Notes: generated from the sequence alone by a model not told the origin. A stretch of 64,000 nucleotides of DNA from Pseudoalteromonas luteoviolacea (GCF_018100925.1 NZ_JAGJEH010000002.1:1-64000); one strand, 5' to 3'. Counted from the first letter of the stretch, positions 27,089-36,539 are shown. Made by a program: numbers and translations.

Positions 27089-28069
27089 TTAGATGTTATG
27101 ATTTGAATCAAGTGACGGAGATTTTGCGTATTTCTGAAGCACGGTAACTACATCTGATTTTGTTTTTAAACGTTTAATTTCTTCAAATAAACAATGTGCT
27201 TCAGGATATTGTAACTTTAAGTAGCCTAACCATTGTTTGGTTCGCGCAGAAAAATACTTTTCGCTGACATTCTCGTCCTGATGCATCGATGAGTTGAGAA
27301 TATGGTACACAACTTCTTGCCAGCTCAGGGGGCGGTATATTCTATTGCTAACATGTGCTTTGATTTTTGCAGCTAGGTCGGGTGTTGCGAGTGCGCCTCG
27401 ACCAAGCATAAGATCTTCACATTGACTTTGCTGTTGGCATCTTAGTGCATCTTCTACTTGCCATATTTCACCATTAGCAACAACAGGTATGGAGAGTCGT
27501 TTGAGCAATGGCGGGATCTTCTCCCAGTATGCTGGGGGTCGATAACCATCTCGTTTTGTTCTTGCGTGAATAGCTAAGCTTGATGCACCTGCGCTTTGCA
27601 CGGCATCTACAATCTCGGTACTGTTGGCGTCATCATCAAAGCCCAATCTAATTTTTGCGCTGACAACGTGTTCTTCTGGGACCGCTTCTCTAACAGATTT
27701 GATGATTTGGTAGATTTGTTCGGGCTCTTTAAGTAAAACGGCACCGCCTTTACTTTTATTTACTGTTTTTGCTGGGCAGCCAAAATTGAGGTCAATACCG
27801 TGAGATCCCAGTTTAACAGCTTTTCGGGCATTGGTTGCGAGTACGTGTGGTACTTGCCCTAACAATTGGATCCTTACAGGTGTTCCTGCACGGGTAAAAC
27901 CACCGTTCAGCAATTCTGGGCAGTAGCGCACGAATACTCTTCTTGGCAATGTTAAGTCAACAACTCGAACAAACTCGGTGACACAAAGGTCAAACCCACC
28001 GAGATCTGTCAGTAATTCACGCATTTTAAAGTCGACAACGCCCTCCATTGGGGCCAATATAAGTTTCAT
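27089..28069 (-). CDS. dusC: tRNA-dihydrouridine(16) synthase DusC
   Basis: A 326-residue FMN enzyme that reduces U16 in the D loop of tRNA. It begins MKLILAPMEGVVDFKMRELL, and has LNFGCPAKTVNKSKGGAVLL with the catalytic cysteine, IHARTKRDGYRPPAYW, ANGEIW and MLGRGALATPDLAAKI. The N-terminal MEGVVDF, R/HARTK details and length favour DusC over DusA or DusB. Divergent from the copper-peptide locus. Confidence 0.9.
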   Translation of the reverse strand: MKLILAPMEGVVDFKMRELLTDLGGFDLCVTEFVRVVDLTLPRRVFVRYCPELLNGGFTRAGTPVRIQLLGQVPHVLATNARKAVKLGSHGIDLNFGCPAKTVNKSKGGAVLLKEPEQIYQIIKSVREAVPEEHVVSAKIRLGFDDDANSTEIVDAVQSAGASSLAIHARTKRDGYRPPAYWEKIPPLLKRLSIPVVANGEIWQVEDALRCQQQSQCEDLMLGRGALATPDLAAKIKAHVSNRIYRPLSWQEVVYHILNSSMHQDENVSEKYFSARTKQWLGYLKLQYPEAHCLFEEIKRLKTKSDVVTVLQKYAKSPSLDSNHNI

Positions 28070-28264
28070 CAGTACTGCACCAAAATAAAATTCGCGCTAT
28101 TCTATATGAGATGGAGCGAATTATTAATATAAATCTTATCTGTTCCTCATACACTAACTGCCCATTTGTGTGGCTCTACACTCAAAATAGAAAAACTTTG
28201 AAATTAGTTTTTAGGTAATAGGGTCTATTAAACGAACCCGAATTAATGATTGAGAGAAATAACG

Positions 28265-28726
28265 ATGAATACAGTAAAGAAAAATTCCTTAGCGTTAACA
28301 TTAACAGCTGCAGTTGCGAGCACGGCAGCACTTGCGTCAAGTGAAGCAAATGCAAACCCATTTTCGTACGAAGTACTCACAGCTGGTTATCAACTAGATG
28401 CGAGTGAAGGTAAGTGCGGTGAAGGCAAATGTGGCGGTGATGCTAAAAATAAAGAAGGCAAGTGCGGCGAAGGCAAATGTGGCGGTGATGCTAAAAGCAA
28501 AGAAGGTAAGTGCGGCGAAGGTAAATGTGGCGGCGCAAAGAGTAAAGAAGGCAAATGCGGCGAAGGTAAATGCGGTGGCGCAAAGAGCAAAGAAGGTAAG
28601 TGCGGCGAAGGTAAATGTGGCGGCGCAAAAAGTAAAGAAGGTAAGTGCGGCGAAGGCAAGTGTGGCGGCAGTACAAAAAATAAAGAAGGTAAATGCGGCG
28701 AAGGTAAATGTGGTGGTAGCCACTAA
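28265..28726 (+). CDS. hvfA: HvfA/bufferin-type copper-binding RiPP precursor with 14 EGKCG motifs
   Basis: From the ATG at 28265 the precursor has 153 residues; an in-frame TTG 15 bases upstream is not favoured. The signal peptide (about 1-32) is followed by a short linker and then seven units of EGKCGEGKCGG separated by DAKNK, AKSK or STKNK spacers. This gives 14 EGKCG motifs holding all 14 cysteines. In HvfA, EGKCG cysteines are converted by HvfBC to oxazolone-thioamide groups that bind Cu(I). The mature product should be periplasmic or exported and buffer copper. The repeat number is high, probably from DNA-level expansion. hvfB follows after 39 bases. Confidence 0.9.
   Translation: MNTVKKNSLALTLTAAVASTAALASSEANANPFSYEVLTAGYQLDASEGKCGEGKCGGDAKNKEGKCGEGKCGGDAKSKEGKCGEGKCGGAKSKEGKCGEGKCGGAKSKEGKCGEGKCGGAKSKEGKCGEGKCGGSTKNKEGKCGEGKCGGSH
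28406..28717 (+). repeat. In-frame tandem repeat in hvfA
   Basis: Seven near-identical units of 45-48 bases encode the EGKCGEGKCGG modules. Most changes are silent third-base swaps (ggt/ggc, aag/aaa). Units 3 to 5 have the same protein sequence, which points to recent duplication. Confidence 0.9.
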
Positions 28727-28765
28727 ACTAAATTTGGCTACTTTGTAGAGATAGGAACTGACAAC

Positions 28766-29611
28766 GTGATAACGAAAGATACTTTTGGCAATGTAGGGCT
28801 AGGGCTGCGCAGAGAAATGCTCGATGATGTACTCAGTGCTCCTCCAACGACTGTAGATTTTTATGAAGTGGCTCCAGAAAACTGGATGACGCTAGGCGGA
28901 AAGTTTGCAGCTCAGTTTGCTCGTTTAACCGAGCAGCATAATTTTGTTTGTCATGGACTATCGTTATCACTAGGTTCTTGTGACGCACTTGACACTAAGT
29001 TTATAGCTGAACTTAAAGTATTTTTTGATCAGCATGATATCAAGTGCTATAGCGAACATCTCAGCTATTGTTCGGGCAATGGGCACATGTATGACTTGAT
29101 GCCCATTCCATTTACAGAAGAGGCAGTATTACACACAGCAAAACGGATCGCTGAAGTACAAAACCGCCTTGAGAGGCGAATAGCTGTAGAAAACGTTTCT
29201 TATTACGCGGCCCCTGGTCAAGAGATGAGTGAAATAGATTTTACCCTTGCGGTTTTGCAAGAGGCAGACTGTGATTTACTTTTAGATGTAAACAATATTT
29301 ATGTGAACTCCATTAACCATGGCTACGATGCTGAAGCTTTTCTTGCCGCATTACCATCTGAGCGCATTGCATATGGGCATATCGCAGGGCACTATGTTGA
29401 AGCACAAGATTTACTGATCGATACACATGGCGCTGAGGTATGTGATCCAGTGTGGCAACTTCTGCAAAAAGCGTACAATATCCATGGCGTGTTCCCAACT
29501 TTACTTGAGCGGGATTTTAATCTTCCTCCAATGAACGAGTTGCTTACAGAAGTAGAACAAATTCATCAAGCGCAATTATTACATCAGAATGAACAAAGGG
29601 GTATTGCCTAA
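28766..29611 (+). CDS. hvfB: HvfB, multinuclear iron oxidase (MNIO, DUF692)
   Basis: A 281-residue TIM-barrel enzyme of the DUF692/MNIO family. MNIOs use two or three iron ions and oxygen to modify cysteines of a peptide. Probable metal ligands lie in [45 protein letters not shown] and DTHGAEV. In HvfB the outcome is oxazolone-thioamide formation at EGKCG. The start is a GTG at 28766 with AGGA upstream. Its TAA overlaps the hvfC ATG. Confidence 0.92.
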   Translation: MITKDTFGNVGLGLRREMLDDVLSAPPTTVDFYEVAPENWMTLGGKFAAQFARLTEQHNFVCHGLSLSLGSCDALDTKFIAELKVFFDQHDIKCYSEHLSYCSGNGHMYDLMPIPFTEEAVLHTAKRIAEVQNRLERRIAVENVSYYAAPGQEMSEIDFTLAVLQEADCDLLLDVNNIYVNSINHGYDAEAFLAALPSERIAYGHIAGHYVEAQDLLIDTHGAEVCDPVWQLLQKAYNIHGVFPTLLERDFNLPPMNELLTEVEQIHQAQLLHQNEQRGIA

Positions 29612-30381
29612 TGTCGTTTCATCAAGTGCAAGCTGATTTTGTCGCGCATATCAAGGACCCTCAAAACTTTGAAAAGCCGTCTGATGTCGAAGACCGAAGA
29701 ATGCAAGTTTACAGAGAACTATTCTTCAATAATGTTGAAGGGTTTATTGCTTCCGCATTTCCCGTTCTGAAAAGCTTATACGATAACGATGATTGGCTGG
29801 CTCTGGTTAGGCAGTTTTTTGCTCAACACAAATGTGAAACGCCATACTTTTTGGAGATCAGTCAGGAGTTTTTAAGATATTTAGACGAAGAGTATAACAC
29901 CACCGAAACAGATCCTACTTTTATGTACGAATTGGCTCATTATGAGTGGGTTGAACTGAATGTCTCGATATTAAAACGTGCACAAGATGATGGCCTTTTT
30001 GAGGAAGAGATTGACGAGTCCGTCCCGCTATATTTATCGAGTGTTGCTCAATGTGTGCAATATACTTACCCAGTGCATCAGATACAAATTGATTTCCAAC
30101 CAACTGAGCCTGAAGGGGGACCTTTTAGCTTTGTTGTGTATAGAGACTCAGATGAAGAAACGCGATTTATTGCCCTCAACCCGATGACAAACCTACTGCT
30201 GGCTAGCATTGAGCTAAGCCCTGGCATATCGGTATCCCAACTTAGCACTCAATTGTCTGAGCAAATACCTGGATTTACAGCTAAGCAGCTTGAAGTAGGC
30301 GCTTTGCAAACCCTACAGCAGTTTACACAGTTGGGTATTGTTGTTGATAAAGTCGACAGTTCAACTTTATTGAAAGCTTAA
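29611..30381 (+). CDS. hvfC: HvfC, DUF2063 partner of the MNIO
   Basis: A 256-residue protein. The N-terminal DUF2063 helical domain (RRMQVYRELFFNNVEGFIAS) was once annotated as DNA-binding. The C-terminal domain resembles a RiPP recognition element. In HvfABC systems it brings the precursor leader to HvfB. The TAATG overlap with hvfB indicates coupled translation and a stoichiometric pair. Confidence 0.88.
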   Translation: MSFHQVQADFVAHIKDPQNFEKPSDVEDRRMQVYRELFFNNVEGFIASAFPVLKSLYDNDDWLALVRQFFAQHKCETPYFLEISQEFLRYLDEEYNTTETDPTFMYELAHYEWVELNVSILKRAQDDGLFEEEIDESVPLYLSSVAQCVQYTYPVHQIQIDFQPTEPEGGPFSFVVYRDSDEETRFIALNPMTNLLLASIELSPGISVSQLSTQLSEQIPGFTAKQLEVGALQTLQQFTQLGIVVDKVDSSTLLKA

Positions 30382-30467
30382 GTTCTATTATTATATAGCT
30401 GCGAATCGTGCTAACTCCTTGTTTTTCCTTTAATAGGGTCAAGGCTATATTTTTTAAGGTAACCCTT

Positions 30468-30587
30468 ATGTCAGATACTGAACGTAAAGATCCATTCAAT
30501 GTGAAGTACTTTTTTGCTTTTTTGGTCTGCTTTGTTTTTGTTGGATGTCTAAATGCGATCCTTGGTTGGATGACTTTAGGAAGTTAA
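30468..30587 (+). CDS. Small 39-residue membrane protein after hvfC
   Basis: A short frame with AAGG eight bases before the ATG. It encodes a charged start (MSDTERKDPFNVKY), one hydrophobic helix (FFAFLVCFVFVGCLNAIL) and GWMTLGS. I do not recognise a family. The 86-base gap after hvfC allows co-transcription. It may be a small membrane partner of the copper peptide system or of apt downstream; neither is shown. Confidence 0.5.
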   Translation: MSDTERKDPFNVKYFFAFLVCFVFVGCLNAILGWMTLGS

Positions 30588-30769
30588 AGGCTAGATTATC
30601 CTCCTATAGAGGGTGAAATTTAATTCGTGGGTCACTTCTTCATCTAGATTGGCCCATTTATTGAGCCCTTTAGCGTTTTTTCTTCGATTTTTCTCCATTG
30701 CCATTTAAACTCGATCCTTTCTTGTTATAATCATCTCCTTTCTAAAATAAATCTGAAAAACGAACGATT

Positions 30770-31315
30770 ATGACACAACAAAATTTGTCTTTGATCAAAA
30801 ATAGCATCGCTACAGTACCTGACTATCCAAAAGCAGGCATTATGTTTAGAGATGTAACAACTTTACTCGCCAGCCCAGAAGCCTTTCAAGCGACAATGGA
30901 TGCATTTATTGATGCGTACAAAGGCCAAGGCTTTGATAAAATCATTGGTACTGAATCTCGCGGGTTTATTTTTGGTGCGCCCTTAGCACTAGCGCTTGGT
31001 ATCCCTTTTATACCTGTCAGAAAGCCAGGCAAATTACCGAGAGAAGTTATTAGCCAATCTTATCAACTAGAGTATGGTGAAGACACATTAGAACTGCATA
31101 AAGATGCTATTGAAGAAGGTGACAAGGTATTACTTGTTGATGATTTGTTGGCTACAGGTGGCACCATTGAAGCAACAGCAAAGTTAGTTTCACGTTTAGG
31201 TGGTACTGCAACCGATGCTGCCTTTGTTATTTCATTGCCAGAATTGGGCGGTGAAGAGCGTGTTGCCGCATTAGGTATTAATATTCTAAAATTAGTAGAG
31301 TTCGACGGCGAGTAA
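30770..31315 (+). CDS. apt: Adenine phosphoribosyltransferase
   Basis: A 181-residue purine-salvage enzyme that makes AMP from adenine and PRPP. The PRPP-binding motif is [16 protein letters not shown]. Other family segments are [37 protein letters not shown] and RKPGKLPRE. Length matches E. coli Apt (183). dnaX starts six bases after its stop, giving the widespread apt-dnaX order. Confidence 0.96.
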   Translation: MTQQNLSLIKNSIATVPDYPKAGIMFRDVTTLLASPEAFQATMDAFIDAYKGQGFDKIIGTESRGFIFGAPLALALGIPFIPVRKPGKLPREVISQSYQLEYGEDTLELHKDAIEEGDKVLLVDDLLATGGTIEATAKLVSRLGGTATDAAFVISLPELGGEERVAALGINILKLVEFDGE

Positions 31316-31320
31316 CATTA

Positions 31321-33873
31321 ATGAGCTATCAGGTCTTAGCAAGAAAGTGGCGACCACAGTCATTCCATGAAATGATGGGTCAGGAACACGTAAAGCAGGC
31401 ATTGATTAATGCCTTGAATGAGCAAAGGTTACACCATGCTTATTTATTTACTGGCACCCGGGGGGTGGGCAAAACGACTATTGCTAGGATCTTTGCAAAA
31501 AGCCTGAACTGTGAGTTAGGCATATCTTCCACGCCTTGCGGCCAATGTGGGACGTGTGAAGAAATTGAGTCAGGCAAGTTTATAGACTTGATTGAAATTG
31601 ATGCGGCTTCAAGAACAAAAGTCGAAGATACTCGAGAGATTTTAGACAATGTTCAGTACGCCCCGACTCGTGGGCGTTATAAAGTGTACTTAATTGACGA
31701 GGTTCACATGTTGTCAAAGCATAGTTTTAACGCTCTGCTAAAGACATTGGAAGAACCTCCTGAACATGTCAAATTTCTGCTTGCTACCACCGATCCTCAA
31801 AAGTTACCTATTACGATATTGTCTCGGTGTTTGCAATTTAATTTAAATGCAATGGCTAAAGGCCAAATTGTAGAGCAACTATCAAAGATATTGCCTCAAG
31901 AAAACTTTCAATTTGAAGAAGAGGCATTACATATTTTAGCAAAAGCTGCAGATGGCAGTATGCGTGATGCGTTAAGCTTGACTGATCAAGCTATTGCGCA
32001 AACAAATGGTCATTTGACAGTCAATGCGGTTCAGCAAATGCTGGGGCTTATGGACAGCGCTCATGCGATGCTATTAATGAGTGCGGTGCTTTGCCAAGAT
32101 GGCAATGCATTGATGGCAGAGATTGACAATATTGCACTTAAAAACGGAAACTTTGCTAGTGTGATAGATGATTTAATCGCTCTTTTGCATGTTATCCAGC
32201 TTACTCAATTGGTACCGCAAGCAGCTCATGTAGGCCAGTTTGATCAACAACAAGTGAAAACATTGGCAGAGCAAATCTCAGCGCAAACAGCGCAGTTGCT
32301 ATATCAATTGCTTTTGACTGGTAAAAAGGATTTAAATTGGGCGCCAGACGCAAAGCTGGGTTTCGAAATGGTTATGCTTAGGCTACTCGCGTTCGAAGGT
32401 AGCGATTTTGCACAATCAAATGCGCCAATGCAGACTGCGTCAACAAGTCAGCCTGTGGCAAAAAAATCTAAAGCAGGTGCTTTGCGGGATATACTAAACA
32501 ACAATCAAAAAAAAACAGTTATCGAGCCGCATGTAGTTAATTCTGAGCAGTCACAAGCTGCGTCTAGCAATATATTACAGACACAGCCAGCGGATCTGTC
32601 ACCGGTAGAATCATCACTGAATACAGTAGCTCCGGCGACACAAATACCAAATACGCCGCAGACTATGCCCGTGGAACAGTCGCCAGCAGAATCTTCACTG
32701 ACTACGGAAACTCAGGCCTCACAAATATCACATACACAGCAGTCGGTTCCGGTTCAAGCTGCACCAGCACAGGTGCCAACATCTCAGAATACACAGCTTC
32801 AGCCCCCGCAGGAGCGTGCAAATGCAGCGGCGGGACAATCCGTTAGGACGCCAGAGTCAGCAAAGTTGGATTCTGCACCGCCGGTACAAAGTGCTATGCC
32901 TGAGTATGAGCAACAGTACAATGACATTATGGCACAGGCAGCTGCGCAGGGATTTAATGAACACGCTCAGCAGCCGAGTTACTCTAGCGATAATTCAGAA
33001 GTTCAGAACACAGTGCAAAGTGAGGCTCCAACTGGGCAGCTATATGCACAAAAGCAAGGACAAGCACAATCTGCTATCGCAAAAATCTTACAGAACAGAC
33101 AAATCTCTGGTGCAGGTAAATTGCTTGGAGGCAATGATACGCCAAAAAAGCTTGAATCAAGCAATCGCGATACTCAGGGGCAATTGCCACCGTCAAATAT
33201 CAGTAGTAATACAAATCGTGATATACCGGTATCGAGAACTAAAGTGGAACAATCTCAGGCTATATCAAATCTCAGTGATCAGCCAGTGGTAGCGAATGTC
33301 CCCCGCAGTGAGCCGCCAAGTCGTCTAAAGAAAGTTGAAATTACGGAGCGATTTAAAAAAGATGAGAGTAAGCTTGCGCCAGAGTTGCTGGAGCAGCTAT
33401 CTCCTCAACCCGTAAAAGAAGAAGTACAGGAACATGTCATTGAAATGCCTATTCCTGAAAACTTTACAAGCCCAATAAGCAGTTTAAAATTTGCCTATGA
33501 AAAAGATGACTGGGCAAACTTGATTGAAAAGATGGCATTGAGTGGTCGAGTCAGGCAGTTTGCTTTGCATGCCATGTATGAAAAACAAGGGAGCGTTTGC
33601 GTATTGCAAGCGGAACAAAGTCAACAGCATTTAGACTCCCCGATGTTGCGTGATAAATTGCAACAGTCTTTCTCTCTGACATTAAATGAGCCAGTAGAAT
33701 TGAGAATGGAATTTATCGACAAGGTACAGGCAACACCGTTTTTGATCCAACAAGAAATTGATCAACAGCGCTACCTAGAAGCGGTTGATGCTGTCAATTC
33801 AGATCCGATCATCCAAACTATGGTTGCCGAGTTTGATGCAGTGGTCAACGAAAAATCGGTAAAGGCATTGTAA
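31321..33873 (+). CDS. dnaX: DNA polymerase III subunits tau and gamma
   Basis: The 850-residue tau chain of the clamp loader. AAA+ domains I-II (about 1-240) carry Walker A GTRGVGKTT, the four-cysteine zinc module (CELGISSTPCGQCGTC), Walker B YLIDEVHML and sensor-1 LLATTDPQKLPITILSRC. Domain III follows (about 243-370). A very long Gln/Ser/Pro/Thr-rich linker (about 370-690) with internal repeats leads to C-terminal domain V (about 700-850) that would bind the polymerase. At codons 396-399 a run of nine A with close stops in both other frames probably makes the short gamma form. The chain is longer than E. coli tau (643), mostly in the linker. Confidence 0.94.
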   Translation: MSYQVLARKWRPQSFHEMMGQEHVKQALINALNEQRLHHAYLFTGTRGVGKTTIARIFAKSLNCELGISSTPCGQCGTCEEIESGKFIDLIEIDAASRTKVEDTREILDNVQYAPTRGRYKVYLIDEVHMLSKHSFNALLKTLEEPPEHVKFLLATTDPQKLPITILSRCLQFNLNAMAKGQIVEQLSKILPQENFQFEEEALHILAKAADGSMRDALSLTDQAIAQTNGHLTVNAVQQMLGLMDSAHAMLLMSAVLCQDGNALMAEIDNIALKNGNFASVIDDLIALLHVIQLTQLVPQAAHVGQFDQQQVKTLAEQISAQTAQLLYQLLLTGKKDLNWAPDAKLGFEMVMLRLLAFEGSDFAQSNAPMQTASTSQPVAKKSKAGALRDILNNNQKKTVIEPHVVNSEQSQAASSNILQTQPADLSPVESSLNTVAPATQIPNTPQTMPVEQSPAESSLTTETQASQISHTQQSVPVQAAPAQVPTSQNTQLQPPQERANAAAGQSVRTPESAKLDSAPPVQSAMPEYEQQYNDIMAQAAAQGFNEHAQQPSYSSDNSEVQNTVQSEAPTGQLYAQKQGQAQSAIAKILQNRQISGAGKLLGGNDTPKKLESSNRDTQGQLPPSNISSNTNRDIPVSRTKVEQSQAISNLSDQPVVANVPRSEPPSRLKKVEITERFKKDESKLAPELLEQLSPQPVKEEVQEHVIEMPIPENFTSPISSLKFAYEKDDWANLIEKMALSGRVRQFALHAMYEKQGSVCVLQAEQSQQHLDSPMLRDKLQQSFSLTLNEPVELRMEFIDKVQATPFLIQQEIDQQRYLEAVDAVNSDPIIQTMVAEFDAVVNEKSVKAL
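32507..32515 (+). promoter_or_regulatory. Putative frameshift or transcript-slippage site for gamma
   Basis: Nine consecutive A in codons CAA AAA AAA ACA (396-399). A shift to -1 reads eight further codons to TAA. A shift to +1 reads six codons to TAG. Either product would end near residue 405, just after domain III, like gamma of E. coli (431 residues). Confidence 0.6.
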
Positions 33874-33932
33874 TTGGTTACAATAGCCCTTATCTTTTAG
33901 CCAATTAAATTATTGAAGTAAGAGAGCACACT

Positions 33933-34259
33933 ATGTTTAAAGGTGGAATGGGCAATATCATGAAGCAAGCTCAGCAAATGCAAGAGCGCATGGAAAAAGC
34001 CCAAGAAGAAATCAAAAGCTTAGAAGTAACAGGTGAAGCAGGTGCTGGCCTTGTAAAAGTAACTATGCTTGGTAGCCACAATGTCCGTCGTGTAGAAATT
34101 GATGAAAGTCTGATGGAAGATGACAAAGACATGATCGAAGATTTGCTTGCGGCAGCAGTAAATGATGCAGTACGTCGTGTTGGTGAAGAAACGCAAAAGC
34201 GTATGTCTGAAGTAACCGGCGGTATGCAAATGCCTCCAGGCTTCAAAATGCCGTTCTAA
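33933..34259 (+). CDS. ybaB: YbaB/EbfC family nucleoid-associated protein
   Basis: A 108-residue DNA-binding protein. It starts [20 protein letters not shown] and has [20 protein letters not shown] and a C-terminal methionine-rich tail (MPPGFKMPF). Family members form dimers with a tweezer shape and bind DNA broadly. It sits between dnaX and recR as in most gammaproteobacteria, with a gap of 59 bases from dnaX. Confidence 0.95.
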   Translation: MFKGGMGNIMKQAQQMQERMEKAQEEIKSLEVTGEAGAGLVKVTMLGSHNVRRVEIDESLMEDDKDMIEDLLAAAVNDAVRRVGEETQKRMSEVTGGMQMPPGFKMPF

Positions 34260-34269
34260 TTTAGATATT

Positions 34270-34345
34270 AATAACTTATACAAGTTATTTGTAGCGGTCC
34301 AATTTGCTTACTGGCGAATGAGTGAAACTACTCAAATGGACCGCT
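34270..34345 (+). terminator. Two hairpins after ybaB
   Basis: AATAACTT/AAGTTATT (34270-34289) is followed by a long stem AGCGGTCC..ATTTG / CAAAT..GGACCGCT (34293-34345). They separate ybaB from the rhomboid gene. T tracts are weak, so partial read-through is possible. Confidence 0.55.
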
Positions 34346-34383
34346 TTATCCTCTCATCTAAGTATCGCTCTAGATAAACAGGC

Positions 34384-34938
34384 ATGCTCATGTCTCGTAT
34401 CCTTTTCCCTAAAGACTTTAGATATATAATCGGTGCATCCTTGATAATGATAGGGTGTATGTTACTTGGCTTTATTGGCGTACCTATTGAACGACTGGGA
34501 ATAGTTGCGCTAGAAGAAGACTATCTCATTGGTATTGTTACAGCGCCATTTGTTCATGGCTCTTGGTCACATCTAAGTGGCAACCTTATTGGTTTGTGGA
34601 TTTGTGGTTACATTGCAAGTAGGCAACCAAAGTTCAAAAGAGTCAGCGTCGCTATCGTAATTATGACTGGTGCCTTGGTGTGGCTTTTTGCCGGAGATGG
34701 CAATCATATTGGCTCGTCAGGTGTGGTGATGGGGTATTACGGTTATTTATCCGGCGTCGCTGTATTCCAACGTCACCTTACAGGCATTATCAGTTTAATC
34801 GCACTTGCAATATTGACGTATTTAGCAAATATAAACCTTTTTGGAACACTGTTTAATTTCTCCGAAAATATAAGCACTGAAAGCCATCTGTTTGGTTTTT
34901 TAAGTGGCTTGTTGTTAGCGTATGCCATCAGGTCATAA
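34384..34938 (+). CDS. Rhomboid-family intramembrane serine protease
   Basis: A 184-residue protein with about six membrane helices. The catalytic serine is in GSSGVVMGYYGYL, matching GxSG of rhomboids. The catalytic histidine is probably in ESHLFGFLSGLL of the last helix. APFVHGSWSHLSGNLIGLW is the conserved HxxxN-type segment in helix 2. Substrates are unknown. It is a small rhomboid without an extra cytoplasmic domain. It is inserted between ybaB and recR, which are adjacent in E. coli. Confidence 0.85.
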   Translation: MLMSRILFPKDFRYIIGASLIMIGCMLLGFIGVPIERLGIVALEEDYLIGIVTAPFVHGSWSHLSGNLIGLWICGYIASRQPKFKRVSVAIVIMTGALVWLFAGDGNHIGSSGVVMGYYGYLSGVAVFQRHLTGIISLIALAILTYLANINLFGTLFNFSENISTESHLFGFLSGLLLAYAIRS

Positions 34939-35102
34939 CGTTGGAAAAACTTAGCTAAGAACGAAAACTAAACACTGTTCGGCTATTTTCTGACAAATAG
35001 ATAAGGTTGTAATTTAGATGTCTTTCAATCGGGCGTTTGATCCCTTATGATCGCATTTTATTAAGAAAAGTCAGTGGTGTTTTCACACCTATTTGAGGAT
35101 AT

Positions 35103-35702
35103 ATGCAGTTATCACCTAAATTGGCAGCCTTAGTCGAAGCGCTAAGATGCTTACCAGGAATTGGTCCTAAGTCTGCACAGCGAATCGCATTTCATTTGTT
35201 GGAAAGAGACCGAGATGGAGGGGCTCAATTAGGCAACTGTTTAAGCCAGGCAATGCAGGATATTGGTCACTGTGAATCTTGCCGAACGTTCTCTGAAACT
35301 CCGGTGTGCGATATTTGTCAGAGTGTAAAGCGTCAGGATACAGGGTTGCTATGCATAGTTGAGTCACCTACAGATGTGCTTGCGATTGAGCAAACTGGTC
35401 AATATACCGGGCTATACTTTGTGCTTATGGGTCACTTATCTCCACTCGATGGAATAGGCCCACAAGAGATCGGTTTAGATAAGCTTCAGCAAACATTACA
35501 AAAGGGCCAGATCCAAGAAGTTATTCTTGCGACAAACCCTACTGTTGAAGGGGAAGCAACAGCTCACTATATTGCAGAGTTGTGTAATAATCTCAATGTT
35601 AAAGCGTCGCGCATAGCGCATGGAATGCCTGTTGGTGGTGAGCTAGATCTGGTTGATGGCATGACGTTAATGCATGCATTTTCCGGCCGAAAAGTATTGT
35701 AA
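35103..35702 (+). CDS. recR: Recombination mediator RecR
   Basis: A 199-residue protein that, with RecO, loads RecA onto SSB-coated single-stranded DNA. It has the helix-hairpin-helix [20 protein letters not shown], a four-cysteine zinc finger ([16 protein letters not shown]) and a Toprim domain ([25 protein letters not shown]). Length is standard. GAGGATAT before the ATG gives a good ribosome site. Confidence 0.95.
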   Translation: MQLSPKLAALVEALRCLPGIGPKSAQRIAFHLLERDRDGGAQLGNCLSQAMQDIGHCESCRTFSETPVCDICQSVKRQDTGLLCIVESPTDVLAIEQTGQYTGLYFVLMGHLSPLDGIGPQEIGLDKLQQTLQKGQIQEVILATNPTVEGEATAHYIAELCNNLNVKASRIAHGMPVGGELDLVDGMTLMHAFSGRKVL

Positions 35703-35996
35703 GTATTACATTTTTTTCTTAAAAGATTAAGAAAAGAGCGACTTGAGGATGGTTTTTGAGCTGTGCTTGGCGTGCAAGTATATTTTGTTTAAAAGTTGTA
35801 AAATTAAAAGTTGCAATTCGGAATAGAGAAATTTATTATCGTGTGACTGATAGTATTTAAACGATTTGCGTGGCTCAAAGCATTGTTATTTAAACTCACT
35901 TTTTTTGGAGTAGAGCTTAATTAATGCTAATGCATTACAAAGAATGTGGGTAAATTGAACACGCTATCTTAGCTAGATACATATAAGGTTTTTATT
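35703..35996. other. Gap after recR
   Basis: An AT-rich stretch of 294 bases. A ribosome site (AAGG) for the next gene is at its right end. I see no gene, terminator with a clear stem, or known site. Confidence 0.5.
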
Positions 35997-36365
35997 GTGA
36001 TAATGCTCATCGCTGCTACATTGCTTTATGTTCTTGTTATTGCCATTTGCTTTACTGTGATAGTGAAAGGCCACAGTTTGAATTTTATCGAAAAGAGAAT
36101 AAAGAATGTAGTTGTAAAAGAAACAACTGTGGAAGATAAGGATATTTCTGAAAAAGAATATCATCAAGCATACGAGATCGTAGATGATTTAGCCGTTGTA
36201 TTGGAATGTAATAATGATATGGTCAAATACAATGGTGTCAAAAGTGTGTTTAAGCGAGTTGAAGCCTTTAGGGATCAAAAACAGCATACAGAACACGAGC
36301 AGGCAGCACCTGCAGCTGAAGAAACAACAAAAAATAAAACAGCCAATTTGTGGGTGGTTAAATAG
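35997..36365 (+). CDS. Small membrane-anchored protein, paralogue A
   Basis: A 122-residue protein of unknown function with a GTG start eight bases after AAGG. One N-terminal helix (IAATLLYVLVIAICFTVIV) is followed by KGHSLNFIEKRIKN and an acidic helical domain with YHQAYEIVDDLAVVLECNND and VKSVFKRVEAFRD. The tail is charged and disordered. The protein at 37093-37437 shares this plan (GHSL..EKxI, AYEIV.DL, KRVE.FRD), so the two arose by duplication. I know no characterised family. Confidence 0.6.
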   Translation: MIMLIAATLLYVLVIAICFTVIVKGHSLNFIEKRIKNVVVKETTVEDKDISEKEYHQAYEIVDDLAVVLECNNDMVKYNGVKSVFKRVEAFRDQKQHTEHEQAAPAAEETTKNKTANLWVVK

Positions 36366-36539
36366 CATTTTTCGCAATGACTGTGCTGTTGCTAAATACG
36401 ACCCGTATTGAGCTGGGTGATTAACAAGAAAGTGACTTAGATATTATCGGAAAAGTCTTTTCAAATACTGGTGTCAATAGGTATACCTTGCTCTGGTTTG
36501 AAATAACTGGAGGCAACCTGAAAGTATTAGCAAAATTTT

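Noticed and set aside
28406..28717. Regular repeats that could suggest a CRISPR array
   Set aside because: The units are contiguous, in frame, differ mostly at silent sites and have no unique spacers.
28390..28748. Several long frames on both strands across the hvfA repeats
   Set aside because: They arise because the 45-48-base units keep all frames open. Their products are monotonous shadows of the EGKCG repeat.
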